Origin: Anagrus nilaparvatae | Taxonomy: Eukaryota > Arthropoda > Insecta > Hymenoptera > Mymaridae | Direction of reading: 5' to 3' | DNA length: 64,000 bases | NCBI GenBank assembly: GCA_022575985.1 | Contig: JAKSXM010000272.1 | Coordinates: forward strand, 1,984,001-2,048,000 | Shown: piece after piece, positions 21,641 to 32,990 of the stretch | Layout: the number at the start of each line of letters is the position of its first letter | How positions within the stretch are numbered: the first letter of the stretch is position 1 | The notes under the pieces: model-generated | Database searches by the model: none | What the model was told of the DNA's origin: nothing | The model's input: the letters and a program-made list of their open reading frames with translations, nothing else | Position numbers and translations under genes: made by a program

Positions 21641-22345
21641 CTTTCTACATTACCTAGGGGTTTTCGGGGCCGAGAAAACCGTTTTTATGAATGAAAATTT
21701 TTATTTTTTTGCCCCAACATATTTTCCAATTTTAGAATATGGCGGACCCTAGGTAATGTAGAAAGTCTTTATTTTTATTTTTTCTGGTCCTCCATCTTGG
21801 GAAATTGGAAAATAAGTTGGGGCAAAAAAATAAAAATTTTCATTCATTAAAACGGTTTTCTCGGCCCCGAAAACCACTAGGTAATGTAGAAAGTCTTTAT
21901 TTTGATTTTTTCTGATCCGCCATCTTGGAAAATTGGAAAATATGTTGGGGCAAAAAAATTAAAATTTTCATTCAGAAATACGGTTTTCTCGGCCCCGAAA
22001 ACCCCTAGGTAATGTATAAAGTCTTTATTTTGATTTTTTCTGATCCGCCATCTTGGAAAATTGGAAAATATGTTGGGGCAAAAAAATTAAAATCTTCATT
22101 CATAAATACGGTTTTCTCGGCCCCGAAAACCCCTAGGTAATGTAGAAAGTCTTTATTTTGATTTTTTCTGGTCCGCCATCTTGGAAAATTGGAAAATATG
22201 TTGGGGCAAAAAAATCAAAATTTTCATTCATAAAAACGTTTTTCTCGACCCCGAAAACCCCCAGGTAATGTAGAAAGTCTTTATTTTTATTTTTTCTGGT
22301 CCGCCATATTGGAAAATTGGAAAATTGGAAAATTGTTTTGGATGA
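21640..22345 (+). repeat. 128-bp array, one minus unit then five plus units
   Basis: Cores at 21725 (minus), 21786, 21915, 22045, 22172 and 22300, steps 127-130 bp. Units are more alike than in other arrays (CTCGGCCCCGAAAACCCCTA is shared), showing recent homogenisation. The first minus unit makes the left end a small inverted repeat. Confidence 0.9.
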
Positions 22346-22911
22346 AAAATTAAAATTTACGCCTCCAGGATATCAGTTCTCCTCGTACGGTCCATTTTCA
22401 TCCCTCAGGTATTCGAGGAGATGACAGAGATTTCAGGGAGTTAACTCTCTGTTTTAGGTGGTTAACTCCCTGTTTTAGGACTCGCCATCAAAGGATTTCA
22501 TTGCCAAAAAAATTATTGCAAAATTAGCTAGAAATTTAATTGTTGAAAATAATTTTTAAATAATTTAAGCAATAGATAATTTTTCATAATATAATAAAAT
22601 ATGCTTTTGAGCAGTTTAAACCATTTTAAAGCTGATAGATGTTTAAAACTTGATTTTGCTTAATTTTTTGGCAAATTTTGCAATAATTTGTTAATAACAA
22701 TCATTATGTTAAACATTTTGAAATAATTATTTTTTTTAAATAATTAAAATATATATTTTGCATATATTTATTTAATTTATGCGTTAGGCCGCTAACAATA
22801 AGTAATTTATTGCAATTAGTAAATTTTGTATGATTTTTACAGCATTATCTTATAGGGTTAATTAAGTTTTGTATAGTAATGAACCAGATTAATGGTTTTA
22901 CGTTAATTAGT
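22346..22911. other. AT-rich spacer with a second GTTAACTC palindrome cluster
   Basis: 22436-22485 has GGGAGTTAACTCTCTGTTTTAG and GGTTAACTCCCTGTTTTAGG-like blocks, the counterpart of the cluster at 8237. The rest is AT-rich and shows no gene. Confidence 0.5.
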
Positions 22912-23030
22912 CTTGTTTTAAGAAGGTTGTCCAGGCCTTCTTGGGAATTTAATTAGCTTGACATTCAGAAAAGTACTCAACAATTGCCTATTGAATTTAC
23001 TTTTTGAATAAAAGAAAAATATTACTTACC
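22912..23030. repeat. Right arm of the diverged inverted pair
   Basis: GAAGGTTGTCCAGGCCTTC at 22922 and TACTTTTCTGAATGTC complement near 22968 match 18698-18815 in reverse. See the entry at 18698. Confidence 0.5.
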
Positions 23031-23284
23031 CCTTTTTTGTTTATTTGCCCTGATGCAAAAAAAACTCCGCATTTCTATGCATTTCTCCGGATTTAGCCGC
23101 ATTTGATTGGATTTTGGAATTTTTGTTATTTTTAATTATTTTAACTCAGAAAAAGATTTTATGGTGAAATAAAGTTCAAAAATGTATATTAAAGTGAAAT
23201 ATTTATTTTTCCACTAAGATAAGTTAGTGAAAATCAAAAATGGCGTCGTTTGCTAATTTTCAAAAGTTACAAAAACATTAAAAA

Positions 23285-23545
23285 AAAAGAAGTTCTCAGC
23301 TTCATATAGGGTTCCAAATTCAAGAGAAGCGAATTTAAGTAAAATTTTCTTTGATTTTTAACTCTAATAAATTTTTCCATTTTCCAAGATGGTGAACGAA
23401 TAAACTAAAACAGTGAAGTTCTTAGTTTACAGGGGGAATTCTTGAAAACGAGAAAAGCGAATTTGAAGAAAAAAATTTTAATTTCTTACCCAAATAATTT
23501 TTAATAATTTTCCAGGTTTTCCAAAATGGCGGACCAATAAAGTTA
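23285..23545 (-). repeat. Diverged 128-bp units, minus orientation
   Basis: Two units with TTTTCCAAGATGGTGAACG (23383) and TTTTCCAAAATGGCGGACC (23519). The array is cut at 23545 by the TIR element and continues at 32147, where TTTTCCAAAATGGCGGATC (32247) follows. Confidence 0.7.
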
Positions 23546-23809
23546 ACCCGATCGAACAAGTCAGGAGTATTGCCACCTGAATTCCTGCGGGCCTCCTTCG
23601 AATTGCCACCTACCGGCCTGCCTCGAAATGTCACGCGGGCCTCCGGCGGCCCACTAGTGGCTTGCCGCCTTAATGAAACTGCGCATGCGTTTTTTTATAT
23701 TAAAAATTATACACACATATGTAATTGTTTGTTTTGTTATTGCAGTTTTTAAAATTTTTTCTTGTGTCCATATTATTATTTTTGCAGAATATGTTTTTTG
23801 TTAATTTAC

Positions 23810-24078
23810 TATCGGAGTTATATCATGAAATAAAGTATTAACATTAATTTATTATGATCATTTATTTAAATACACATCTATTTTCTTCTTAATACATATC
23901 TAATATTTTATTTTAATATAATATCTATCGAAATACAACGCGTCAATAATAAATCAATAACATAAGAAGTGCACTGCACAATGTCGGACGAACGACTGAC
24001 TTCGTTAGTGCTCCCTCTTCTTTTTCATCTACTAATAAATAATTGACAATAGAGAGCGCCACTAACTGGACTCCAACA
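23810..24078 (-). repeat. Copia 3' LTR, 269 bp
   Basis: On the minus strand starts TGTTGGAGTCC and ends CTCCGATA. Lacks an 8-bp stretch found in the 5' LTR near 31360; otherwise almost identical. The end ..TA rather than ..CA is unusual for an LTR but is the same in both copies. Confidence 0.95.
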
Positions 24079-24087
24079 CTCCCTCCC
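24079..24087 (-). promoter_or_regulatory. Polypurine tract of Copia
   Basis: Minus-strand GGGAGGGAG directly before the 3' LTR start TGTTGG; position and composition are those of a plus-strand primer. Confidence 0.8.
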
Positions 24088-24179
24088 GATCTCATTGTCA
24101 CATCTATTTAGCATCTGAAACAAATAACCAAAATATAATTAATTATTATTATTCTCTCATCTAAAATATATTATATAAC

Positions 24180-25924
24180 ACATCTAATTTTAACAATCCA
24201 AGTTTAATAATAAGTTAGTTAATTTATTGTGCAATTCAAAAGCTAAAGGTTTTGTGAATATATCTGCTAATCATATGACGCAATCTATTGTTACCACTTG
24301 TTTTAGTATTATCTCCAGCTGCCGAATTATCACACCAAAGAATGAATGGTTTAGAAGGAGGTTTTATCATTAATTTTAATGAATTGAATAATGCCATCAT
24401 TTCTCTACTAGCATAACTCATCGCTATATATTCTGCTTCACAAGTAGATAATGAGACATACGTTTGCTTTCTGGTTTTCCAACTGATAGAATCACCATAT
24501 AATTTAATTACAAATCCACACGTCGTTATAGAATTTTTACAATCTGCAAAACTTGCATCTGAAAAACTTTCTAATTTATTTCCTTTTCCTAAGTATCTTA
24601 ACCCTAAAGATTTTGTTCCTTTGAGATAACGGAAAACTCGTATTACCATGTTCCAGTCATCTTCTGTAGGATTTACTTGATGTCTACTCAGAACATTAAC
24701 AGCATACATGATGTCAGGTCTGGTAACATTTGCTAAATAAGATAAGGATCCAACAGCTTCTCTATATAAAGTATTTTCTTTAGTTTTAGTTTTATTTAGA
24801 TTTTCTTTATCATTTGGCTCTTCTCTGTCTCTTCTTTTGCGGTTTAAGACTTGTTGAGTAACCATAGGTGTCCTTTGTGAATGCATCTCACTAAATCCAA
24901 ATCTTTTCAACATCTTTTCAATATATTCTTCTTGAGTTAATTTTGTTATTCTTTCTTTTCTATTTCTTTCTATCTTTATTCCTAGAAAAACTTTAGGCTC
25001 TCCCAAATCTGTCATTTCAAATTCTATGCTTAAACTTTTTTTAACCTCATCTAATTTATTTATATCATTACTTGCAATCAGCATATCGTCGACATAAAGT
25101 AATAATATTAGAAACTTTTCGCCTTTTCTCCAAGTAAATAGACAAGGTTCATCATAATGTGAAACCAGTCCTATTTTTGATGCAACCTCAGTAAAGAGTG
25201 CGTTCCAACGTTTGGGAATAATTTTTAATCCATATAACGATCTTATAATTTTGCATACATTTTCTCGTCTAAATTTTTCAGAAACTTTGACTCCTTCTGG
25301 TATTTCCATATAAATCTCATCATCAATTTTTCCATTAAGAAAAGCAGTTTTCACATCCATTTGACACACATCTAAGTCATACTTATTTATAATTACTAAA
25401 ACTGCTCTTATTAATGCTAACCTTGAAACAGGAGTATAAGTTTCTTGTAAATTGTATTGATTTTTGTCTTATTACTAATACTAAACTAAACCTCTTATTA
25501 CTAATCTTGCTTTGCATTTAATACTACCATCTTTTTCTACCTTTTCTTTTAAGATCCATCTTGAATCTATAATATTAGGTTTACGACCTTTCTTATCTAT
25601 ATTTGGTCTTTTAACATATTCCCATACTTCATTTTTAGCCATTGACTGGAGTTCATCATTTGTTGCTTTAATCCACTTTTCCTTTTCTTTAGAATTAATT
25701 GCTTCTTTATATGAGGCTGGATGTTTATTTATACTTGTTAAAAATGTAAATAACGACTCATCATCTAAATTCTCTTCCTCATCTTCATCTAAAGTTTCTC
25801 CATCTATATATACATATAATACTGAAGTAATTTTCTTTGGTCTACCTCTTTTTCTTTTCAATTCTCCCTCCGTTTTTGGATTCTCTTCTAAATTTTCTTC
25901 TAATTCTTCATCAAATTCAATAAA
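24180..25924 (-). pseudogene. Copia reverse transcriptase and RNase H, broken
   Basis: The first part (25861-25481) has the KCKARLVIRG start of Copia RT. A partial duplication of a TTAGTAATAAGA-containing stretch puts stops at about 25480-25460. The frame resumes as QETYTPVSRL and QMDVKTAFLNG and keeps the catalytic YVDD (25096-25085). RNase H shows SDASFADC and TCEAEYIAM, but after NNRLRH about 30 codons are lost and the conserved tail (ADIFTKPL) follows in another frame, ending at about 24206. An in-frame TGA at 25924-25922 separates this part from integrase. Essential RT residues remain; RNase H is incomplete. Confidence 0.9.
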
Positions 25925-27440
25925 TCATTTATCTTTATCTATTTCTTCAAAATTATTATCCCAATCTTGAATACTATTTTTCCTATATATATCACCATAT
26001 ACTCTTTGCTCATTAAATTTCACATTTCTACTATCATAAAATTTACCATTTTCTGGTTTTAGAAAAATATATCCATCTAATTTATATCCAACTAATATTG
26101 TTCTCATCGCTACTTTTCTAAATTTAGGTCCAACTTTTCTTTGTATTTTAATATAAGATACGCACCCAAAACGTCTTAGGTTACTTAAATCTGGCCTATA
26201 TTTAGAATTTAATTTACATAGAGGAATTTCCATATCTATAGATTTATGGGGAGTTCTATTATAAGCATATATAGCTGCACTTAATGCTATGTCCCACATA
26301 TTTTCAGGTAATTTTGCGTCATACATTAATGATCTAACTTTCTTTTGAATGGTCTGATTAAATCTTTCTGAAGTACCATTATGTTGAGGAGTATCAGGAC
26401 ATGCTAATTGTAGCTCTGCTCCATATTTTTCTAAAACTTTTACAGTATAACCACCAGTATATTCTGTACCTTGATCTGTTCTTAGATAAAAAAATTTCGC
26501 ATCTCGACCTAATAAATTTCTTGTACTTTTAATAAACACATCTAAACATTCTCCTGTCGCATCTTTAGTTTTCATAGGAAAACCCATAGCTATTTTCGAA
26601 TAGTCATCAATAAAAACAGAAATATAACGATATCTCTTAGGAAATGTAATAGGACTAATAGGACCCATAATATCTGAATGAACTATTTGAAGGGGTTCAC
26701 TTGCTCTTAAACGTACCGTTTTAAAAGGTAATTTATTTAATTTAGAAATCTGACATATTTCACATTCTAAAATTCTCTCATCAAATTTCACGTCACTCAA
26801 ATCTTTGTTTTCAGGGAAAAGCTTTTGTAATTTCTTTAAGTAAGCTAAAGATGTATGACCCATTCCAACATGCCATAACATTGCTTTGTTATTTTTAATA
26901 AATTCAGTATACTTTTTACCTAAATTTGTTTCACATTCTTTTTCATAATCAACATCTTCAATAGAATCTGATTCATTTGGATTATTCAAACACCTATCAG
27001 TTATACTTATATCAAAAATTGATTTATTCACATCTACTTCATTATTATGCTCATCTAAATTTATCATATCAAACTCTCCACCAAAATTATTTGCAATTTT
27101 TGATTCAGGTATATCTCGTATTTCAACTTTTTCATTATTGTTATCGGGGTTACTATTTATTGTTTCATATTTTCTTTTGCTTCTCGTCGTTAAATATGCT
27201 ATGATTTTATTATCAAGGGGTTTATTATAAGGTTTTATATTTTCATCTAATTTATTTATTTCAAATTCTATTTTCCAGTAAGGTTTTTCATATATACCAG
27301 AAATAAAGGATTCTTTTGAAATGGGGTCAAAAATATAAATCTTTTCATTATCTAAGTATATAGCTAAGCCTTTATCAGCAAATTTTCTCAAAGAAAGGAG
27401 ATTTTCAGAGAGGCCTTCAGCACAAATAACATTTTTTTTA
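25925..27440 (-). pseudogene. Copia integrase
   Basis: From 27391 a 488-codon frame. It shows the Copia pre-integrase zinc site H174-x4-H179 ... C210-x2-C213 (HVGMGH and CEICQ) and the catalytic triad D240 (HSDIMGP), D306 (RTDQGTEY) and E342 (GTSERFNQ). Its start lies in the same frame at about 27440 (ENLLSLRKF just upstream), so the apparent Met at 27391 is not the biological start. The integrase core looks intact; it is separated from RT by one TGA. Confidence 0.95.
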
Positions 27441-27921
27441 AAATCAAATTATTATTATTATTTATTGTATCTATAACACCTACTCCCTCCGATTTAAAAT
27501 TCGCGGACTCATCTTTATTAGCGCATTTAATTAAATTACTTTTGGACTCATCTAATGTTTTAAAAATTAATTTACTATTTGTTAAATGTTCTGTGGCCCC
27601 TGAATCAGCTAAAAATTCTGCAAGTAATTTATTATTATTTAAATTAACCCGAGTGAAATTACTATTTTCAAACGGATCAATGTTAAAAATATTTATGGAA
27701 TTATCTCTACCTCTACCTCTAAAATTCCCCCTACCTCTATTATTACTATCATTAAACCTGGGTCTTTTATTAGTATTATCATTTTCATTATTTTCATGCT
27801 TTCTTTTATTATTATGAACCACCACCATTATGTTTATATCCACGTCTAAAATTATTATTATCATACCTTCTAAAATTACCGTTGCCACGGTTATTATTTC
27901 GTCTATAATTTGAATGACCAC
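27388..27921 (-). pseudogene. Copia protease region, shifted frame
   Basis: The aspartic protease active site is DSGATEHLTN. This segment is in a different frame from gag and integrase, which share one frame with each other; two compensating shifts (about 27830 and about 27440, the latter in an A run) restore the phase. That pattern fits random indels in a single ancestral Copia polyprotein better than programmed frameshifting, though the gag/protease overlap (27812-27921) leaves the latter possible. Confidence 0.85.
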
Positions 27922-29583
27922 GAGGACAATCCCTTGCTATATGATTCGTAAACTGTTTGCAATTATAGCAAAGTTTGCCTTCATTTGGACAATGTGCTCC
28001 AATATGGCCCATAGCATCACACTGATAGCACCTTTTATCTTCGTAACCAGTATTTACAGCAAGTGCCTGTGCTCCTTGACTAGAAGCTTGTCTTTGTTGA
28101 GTATGTCGATTTGCAGCCTCACTCTGAATTATAAAACGTTTTAATTCTTCATACGTTAAATATTTACCAGTCATATTAAAATTTAAGAAATTCGCTTCTT
28201 GGACCTTTTCAACGCTCTTTTCTATAGCTTGATAAAACGCATCTCGTATTTCTTGATCTGATAATGGAGGGGCTGAAGGAATGTTATTATAATTTCTAAC
28301 TATTTCTTCAAACCTATCCCAAAATTCTATAGCTTTTTCTTTATTCGGAAGGAATTTTATATTATATAATTGTTTTCTTAAGTCTATAGATGTAAGATTA
28401 TTTTCGCATCTCTTAATTTCTTTTATTTTATTTAATAATTCTATTGGATCAGTCACATCTATAATTTTACTATGATATTGATAATCAATTCTATTAATTA
28501 AAATATCCCGGACTTTATATTTATGTTTTTCAATAATATTTTCATCAAAATTTTCATTAGTTTTAATTTTTGGATCTATGATATACAACAAATCTTTAGC
28601 CCGTAGTTCAGATTTAAAGTAATCCATGAAATATTCAAATCTCATCTTATAAGTTAACTTATAATCTCGTCTTGAACTATTATCACGCGGAGATAAATTA
28701 TTTTTAAACACTTCTTTAATATCATTTAAAATTGTCTCGTATTTATTTGAAGTATTATTATTTGTAGAACTTATCTTTTTAATTTCGTTAGTTATATAAC
28801 TTTTCATTTCAGTACTGTTAAAAAGGTTAAAACTATCAGGTCCAAGAGTTGAATTAAATATATTCATGCTTTCATTATTCAACTTATCTTCTAATCTTAC
28901 CTGATTATTATTTCCCCTGTCATTGAGGTTGGCTACCTGACTATTATCCCCTCTGTTAAGTTTGCTAACCTGACTTATGGCAATTTCTAATCTCTTAGTT
29001 AATACGTCTAAATTTCCTAGCTTATTTATAGTCTTTTCTAACGCGTTTATTCTTTTCTCTACTTTCTGTTCTAAACTTTTTATAGCGTCGTTGTTAACTT
29101 CTACAATAACATCCATCTTTCCACAGATGATATCTATACATTTATTATACTCTTCTTTTATTTTTACTAGGTTTTCATCATATACTCGTCGAATCTCATC
29201 CATCTCACGTCTATAATCTGAAACTTTAAAGTTATTATAAATTGTTTTTCCTGAACCTTTATTATTTTTCAGCTGAATATTACATTTTTCAATATTTTTT
29301 ATAATAGGTATACCTTTTATATCGGGGATCTTTTTACTCTCATCTACCACTTCTAAATTTTTCTCATCGTCATATCTATTTAATTCCTCATCTAAATTCT
29401 CATCACCCCCATCTAAATTTTTATCATCTAAAATCTCATCTCTCTCATCAAACCTATCCCCAATATGTTGCTGGATTTTTAGAGGTAAAAGTATTTTTTC
29501 CCCTAATAGTTCTTCTGCTTCAATAGCTTCAGCTACTAATTTCCACTCTTCATCTGTTGTATCAGCTTTCGTTAAAGAATAAA
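27812..29583 (-). pseudogene. Copia gag (nucleocapsid)
   Basis: Open to the 5' side as far as a stop near 29588; no ATG is visible at the start, and the first codon at 29350 is GTG, so the true start is lost or further upstream. The N-terminal part is acidic and Asp/Asn-rich. The C-terminal part has two zinc knuckles, CYQCDAMGHIGAHC (CX2CX4HX4C) and CYNCKQFTNHIARDC (one residue longer spacing), then an Arg/Gly/Asn-rich tail expected to bind RNA. Ends by stop at 27812 just before the frame change to protease. Confidence 0.9.
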
Positions 29584-31293
29584 ATAATACCTCTTAATCT
29601 AAATATTTATCAATTAAAACTTCAAAATTTATTAACTGAACACAAGTATAATAAATTTTAGAAGTGAATGACCCCAATTATTTCTGATAAAAAAAATGTA
29701 TTTAAGGTTATTCTTGCAAACACATGAAACTTAATGAACACAATCAAATTCCACATATTTACAAACCAGCTTTAAGTTAATATTTATTCATGAATATTTT
29801 TTTATTTTATTTTTAATTTTTATTTTCAAAAAATGACGTCAAAAAAAATTAAACACACCTATGGGATAAGACTTTCCGCTTTCAGTTACGAAACGGATTT
29901 GTTCTTCATCCATTCTAACCACAACTATTTCTCCAGTACACTCATCTTTAATATTTAATAATTCATATTGAGTTAAGAGGAAAATATCAAGACTGTGTTT
30001 ATCTAAAAAAAATTTTATAAATTTTAATCATTCAAATTTTATTTGATTAAAATAAACATTCACTCCAAATAATCACATCTATCAATATAAAAAAAATTTT
30101 ACTCATACACACAAAACATCTGCATGTATAATTTTAAATATGGCTGCCAATATTAAAAAATATTCCTGAAAATAAAATTCCTGAAAATAAAATAAAATTA
30201 TTTGTGTTCAAAATCGTGTATACGCCCCATCATATAGAACACATATGTACACGAGCATACACTGAAATTAAAAAAAATTAAATTTTCTCATCATTTTAAT
30301 ATTGTAAGTACTTACACACACATGCTCATACACACACTTAAATCTAACCTTAAAATTATCACATCTATTAAAAAAAATTTCCTTTTTAATTTCATTAAAA
30401 AAAAATTATCTCATCAAATCATCTTTTTTTTTTATTATTAAAAGGATCATAACAAAATATTGTTTGTTTTCTTTTTAAAAAAAATTAAAAAAAAATTAAC
30501 CTATAATGTCTCATCAACTCAATTTTTAATTAAAGTTTTATTTATCAAAAAAAAGATCACGTCTAAATGTTAAATTTTGTTTCTAAAAAAAATTCAAAAA
30601 AAATAACCTAAAAAAAATGACTCATCGAAATAATATTTTATTATTATGGTTATTATTATTTTTCTTTATACTTCTTTTTTTTTTATTTGTTTAATTTGTA
30701 ATAAAATTAACCATAAAATCTTATCCAAAAATTGCATGCATGGCCATTTTGTGGAAAATAATAAATTTCATCAAAATAAATAAACTCGTCTATGCCGGCC
30801 ATTTATTATTTATGTTAAATAATATCCACATCTAATTAAACAACCAAAAAAAATATTCCATATACTCATCTTTAACGGCCATTTTGTTTAAAAAAAATAT
30901 TTTAATTATTATTATTTTTTTTTTATTTAAAAAAAATACGTCTACAACAATAAAATCGGCCATTTTTGTAATAACTCATCGAAATTAAAATTTTTATTTA
31001 TCATAAAAAAATATCACGTCAAAAAAAATTTAAAGAGCGGCCTTTATTCTCATCTTTTATTTTTTCACTTTTATAATTTTCTCATCTCAGAAATTCCTAT
31101 CTTTCTTTTCTGTGTCGTTATCCATTTTTAGATTTTGTGTTGTTCGCAAAAAAAACATTAAACACATTCTTCACGTCCAAGTTTTTCTTATCAATTTTTT
31201 TTAAGCACAAAAACACACTTTTTTTTTAAAAAATTCACAATAACACTTTTTTTTAAAATAAAATCACGCAGCATAAAAATTCAAGCGTGTATG
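29584..31293 (-). other. Long 5' leader of Copia
   Basis: 1.7 kb between PBS and gag, very AT-rich, no frame. The plus strand repeats CTCATC/ACGTC many times (minus GATGAG), a periodicity continuing from the Asp/Glu-rich gag start. Unusually long for Copia, so it may hold an inserted or amplified segment. Confidence 0.6.
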
Positions 31294-31308
31294 GCTGGAC
31301 ACATAACC
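31294..31308 (-). promoter_or_regulatory. Primer binding site, initiator-Met tRNA half type
   Basis: Minus-strand GGTTATGTGTCCAGC directly follows the 5' LTR. It is complementary, but for two positions, to the anticodon stem-loop of eukaryotic initiator tRNA-Met, the internal primer used by Drosophila copia. Confidence 0.75.
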
Positions 31309-31585
31309 TATCGGAGTTATATCATGAAATAAAGTATTAACATTAATTTATTATTAATACATGATCATTTATTTAAATACACATCTATTTTCTTCTTAAT
31401 ACATATCTAATATTTTATTTTAATATAATATCTATTGAAATACAACGCGTCAATAATAAATCAATAACATAAGAAGTGCACTGCACAATGTCGGACGAAC
31501 GACTGACTTCGTTAGTGCTCCCTCTTCTTTTTCATCTAGTAATAAATAATTGACAATAGAGAGCGCCACTAACTGGACTCCAACA
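31309..31585 (-). repeat. Copia 5' LTR, 277 bp
   Basis: Same ends as the 3' LTR. It carries the element promoter by position; no TATA box was singled out. Confidence 0.95.
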
Positions 31586-32146
31586 TTTACCTAACATATC
31601 AAAATTTTATGTTGTAAAAATCATTAATGATGATGAGTTTTTTAAAAATAATTTAGTTATATGTCCAGTTGAGTGGTTTAAAAAAGTAAATACCAGAGTT
31701 CTACTTAGCTTTCCAAATCCACCTTTTAAAACTCAAGATGATATTGATTTTTATAAAAATATGGCCAAATCAAGAGTAAACATTATCCCTTCATCTTGGG
31801 GTGAATACCCCTTTGAAGTTAGAAAACCGTTTGAAATATTTGAGGCTGCAAATATTTTTTTAAATTCCGTTCCAATAGAAACAACTGATGTATTGTTGTC
31901 TTATTTTATTTTTTTCTTTTTGTTCTTTAAGAAAATCTTCCATTTTAAATATAATAATAAATATTTTAACAGCAGAAAAATACTCTTTTTCTTTTAATTT
32001 TGCGCATGCGTTTTTAAGTTATGGTGGCAAACCGTACTAGGGTCGCTGGAGGCCCGCGTGACATTTCCGCCAGAGGGCCTCTGGTGGCGAGGTGGCAATC
32101 CGCCTGCTGCCCTCCGGTGGCCTGCTCCTACCGGTTTCGATCGGGT

Positions 32147-32490
32147 AAAAAAAAGAAGTTCCTAATTTACAGGGTGGTTCTTGAAGTCAATAAAAGTGAA
32201 CTTTCGAAAAAAAATTTTATTTTTCACTCTACTTAGTTTTTCCATTTTCCAAAATGGCGGATCAAAAAAACATAAGACAATAATCCTAATACTATACAAA
32301 TGGGATCTTGAAGTCAAGAAAAGTGAACTTTTGAACATTTGATTGGAGGTCAATTTTACCAATTTTTTTTTTCTAAAAAAAATTTTTACCAAAAATATTT
32401 TTACCAAAAAAATTTATTTCCAATTATATTTTTTCCAAAAATTTTTTTTACCACAATAAATAAAAATTTTTTTTTCCAATTTCCAAATTA
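32147..32490 (-). repeat. 128-bp unit remnant, then TTTTTACCAAAA low-complexity
   Basis: 32147-32300 continues the array broken at 23545 (core TTTTCCAAAATGGCGGATC at 32247). From 32350 to 32490 a degenerate TTTTTACCAAAAATATT unit repeats about six times. Confidence 0.65.
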
Positions 32491-32689
32491 TTTTATTAAA
32501 AAATTTATATAATAGTCAATATTCTTGAAATATTGTATAACATCATTCCTTTCATAATAATCGTTATATTGTAGAACAATTGACAGGAGCCTTTCTTCTT
32601 TTAATCTTCGCATTGGATCCTTACCCTTCTTTATAAATAAGAAGAGGTTTTCGAAGTTTCTTTCTAAGAAACTTAGAAAATAAAAAAAA

Positions 32690-32990
32690 TTTTCAGTGAA
32701 ACGATGCCAAATAATGTTCTAAAAATTATAATCAAAGATTTTTAAAATCAGAAACATTCAAAAATAGTGTGTTGATTAATTAAGTATCTCAAAATTTAAA
32801 GAAATTTTAAGTGCTAATATCTCCGTCGTGGTTAATAAATTTTCAAATTTTTTTTTTTTATTTCATAACTTGATGAATTGTCTAAAGAATTAAGGATTCC
32901 AGAAATTTCGATTTCCAGAAATTTTTAATCGAAAAATGCTATTTTTATCTACCTGATTCAACTTTAAAAGTAATATATAAGTTTTTTGAT
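32690..32990 (+). repeat. Single arm related to the palindrome at 43745
   Basis: Matches 44315-44570 in direct orientation (shared TTTTTAAAATCAGA, CTAATATCTCCGTC, CCAGAAATTTTTA and CACCTGATTCAAC-like blocks) but has no inverted partner here. Either a collapsed palindrome or the source unit from which a palindrome arose. Confidence 0.6.

Larger units (their letters stand above)
23810..31585 (-). mobile_element. Copia (Ty1/Copia) LTR retrotransposon, 7.8 kb, coding-defective
   Basis: Complete element on the minus strand with two near-identical LTRs, TTTAC target duplications at 23805-23809 and 31586-31590, an initiator-Met tRNA type PBS, a purine tract, and gag-protease-integrase-RT-RNase H in Copia order. 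The LTRs differ by an 8-bp indel and a few substitutions, so insertion is recent. All pol domains are present but broken by frameshifts and stops, so it cannot encode its own mobility; it could have moved in trans or decayed since. Confidence 0.95.
23788..31889 (+). pseudogene. Captured exon of a DUF4806-type gene, interrupted by Copia
   Basis: An acceptor-like TTATTTTTGCAG ends at 23787; ATG is at 23791. The frame runs seven codons to the Copia target site (23809) and resumes at 31591 without a stop to about 31889, where GT could be a donor; about 103 codons in all. Visible features: FYVVKIINDDEFF and VICPVEWFKK near the start, a WGEYPFEVRKPFE stretch and an F-E-A-A helix at the end. This order (short beta-rich start, conserved WxxYPV-like motif, helix) recalls the N-terminal part of insect genes with a C-terminal DUF4806 domain; that resemblance is from memory and unverified. 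The frame is intact apart from Copia, so capture and insertion are recent or the exon was selected. Confidence 0.55.
23546..32146. mobile_element. TIR element with captured exon, itself split by Copia
   Basis: The ends ACCCGATCGAA (23546) and TTCGATCGGGT (ending 32146) begin terminal inverted repeats of about 150 bp that share AAATGTCACGCGGGCCTCC, several TTGCCACC blocks and GCGCATGCGTTTTT. Without the Copia insertion the element would be about 820 bp and would consist of the two TIRs around a protein-coding exon. TIRs are GC-rich against an AT-rich neighbourhood. Both sides are 128-bp repeat. No transposase frame; target duplication is unclear. Gene capture between TIRs is known from Pack-MULE-like and similar elements; which superfamily this is cannot be said. 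Confidence 0.65.

Noticed and set aside
25512..29216. Plus-strand frames of 75-152 codons inside Copia
   Set aside because: Shadows of gag and pol on the opposite strand, rich in Ser/Leu/Phe, as expected for the complement of Asn/Lys/Glu codons.
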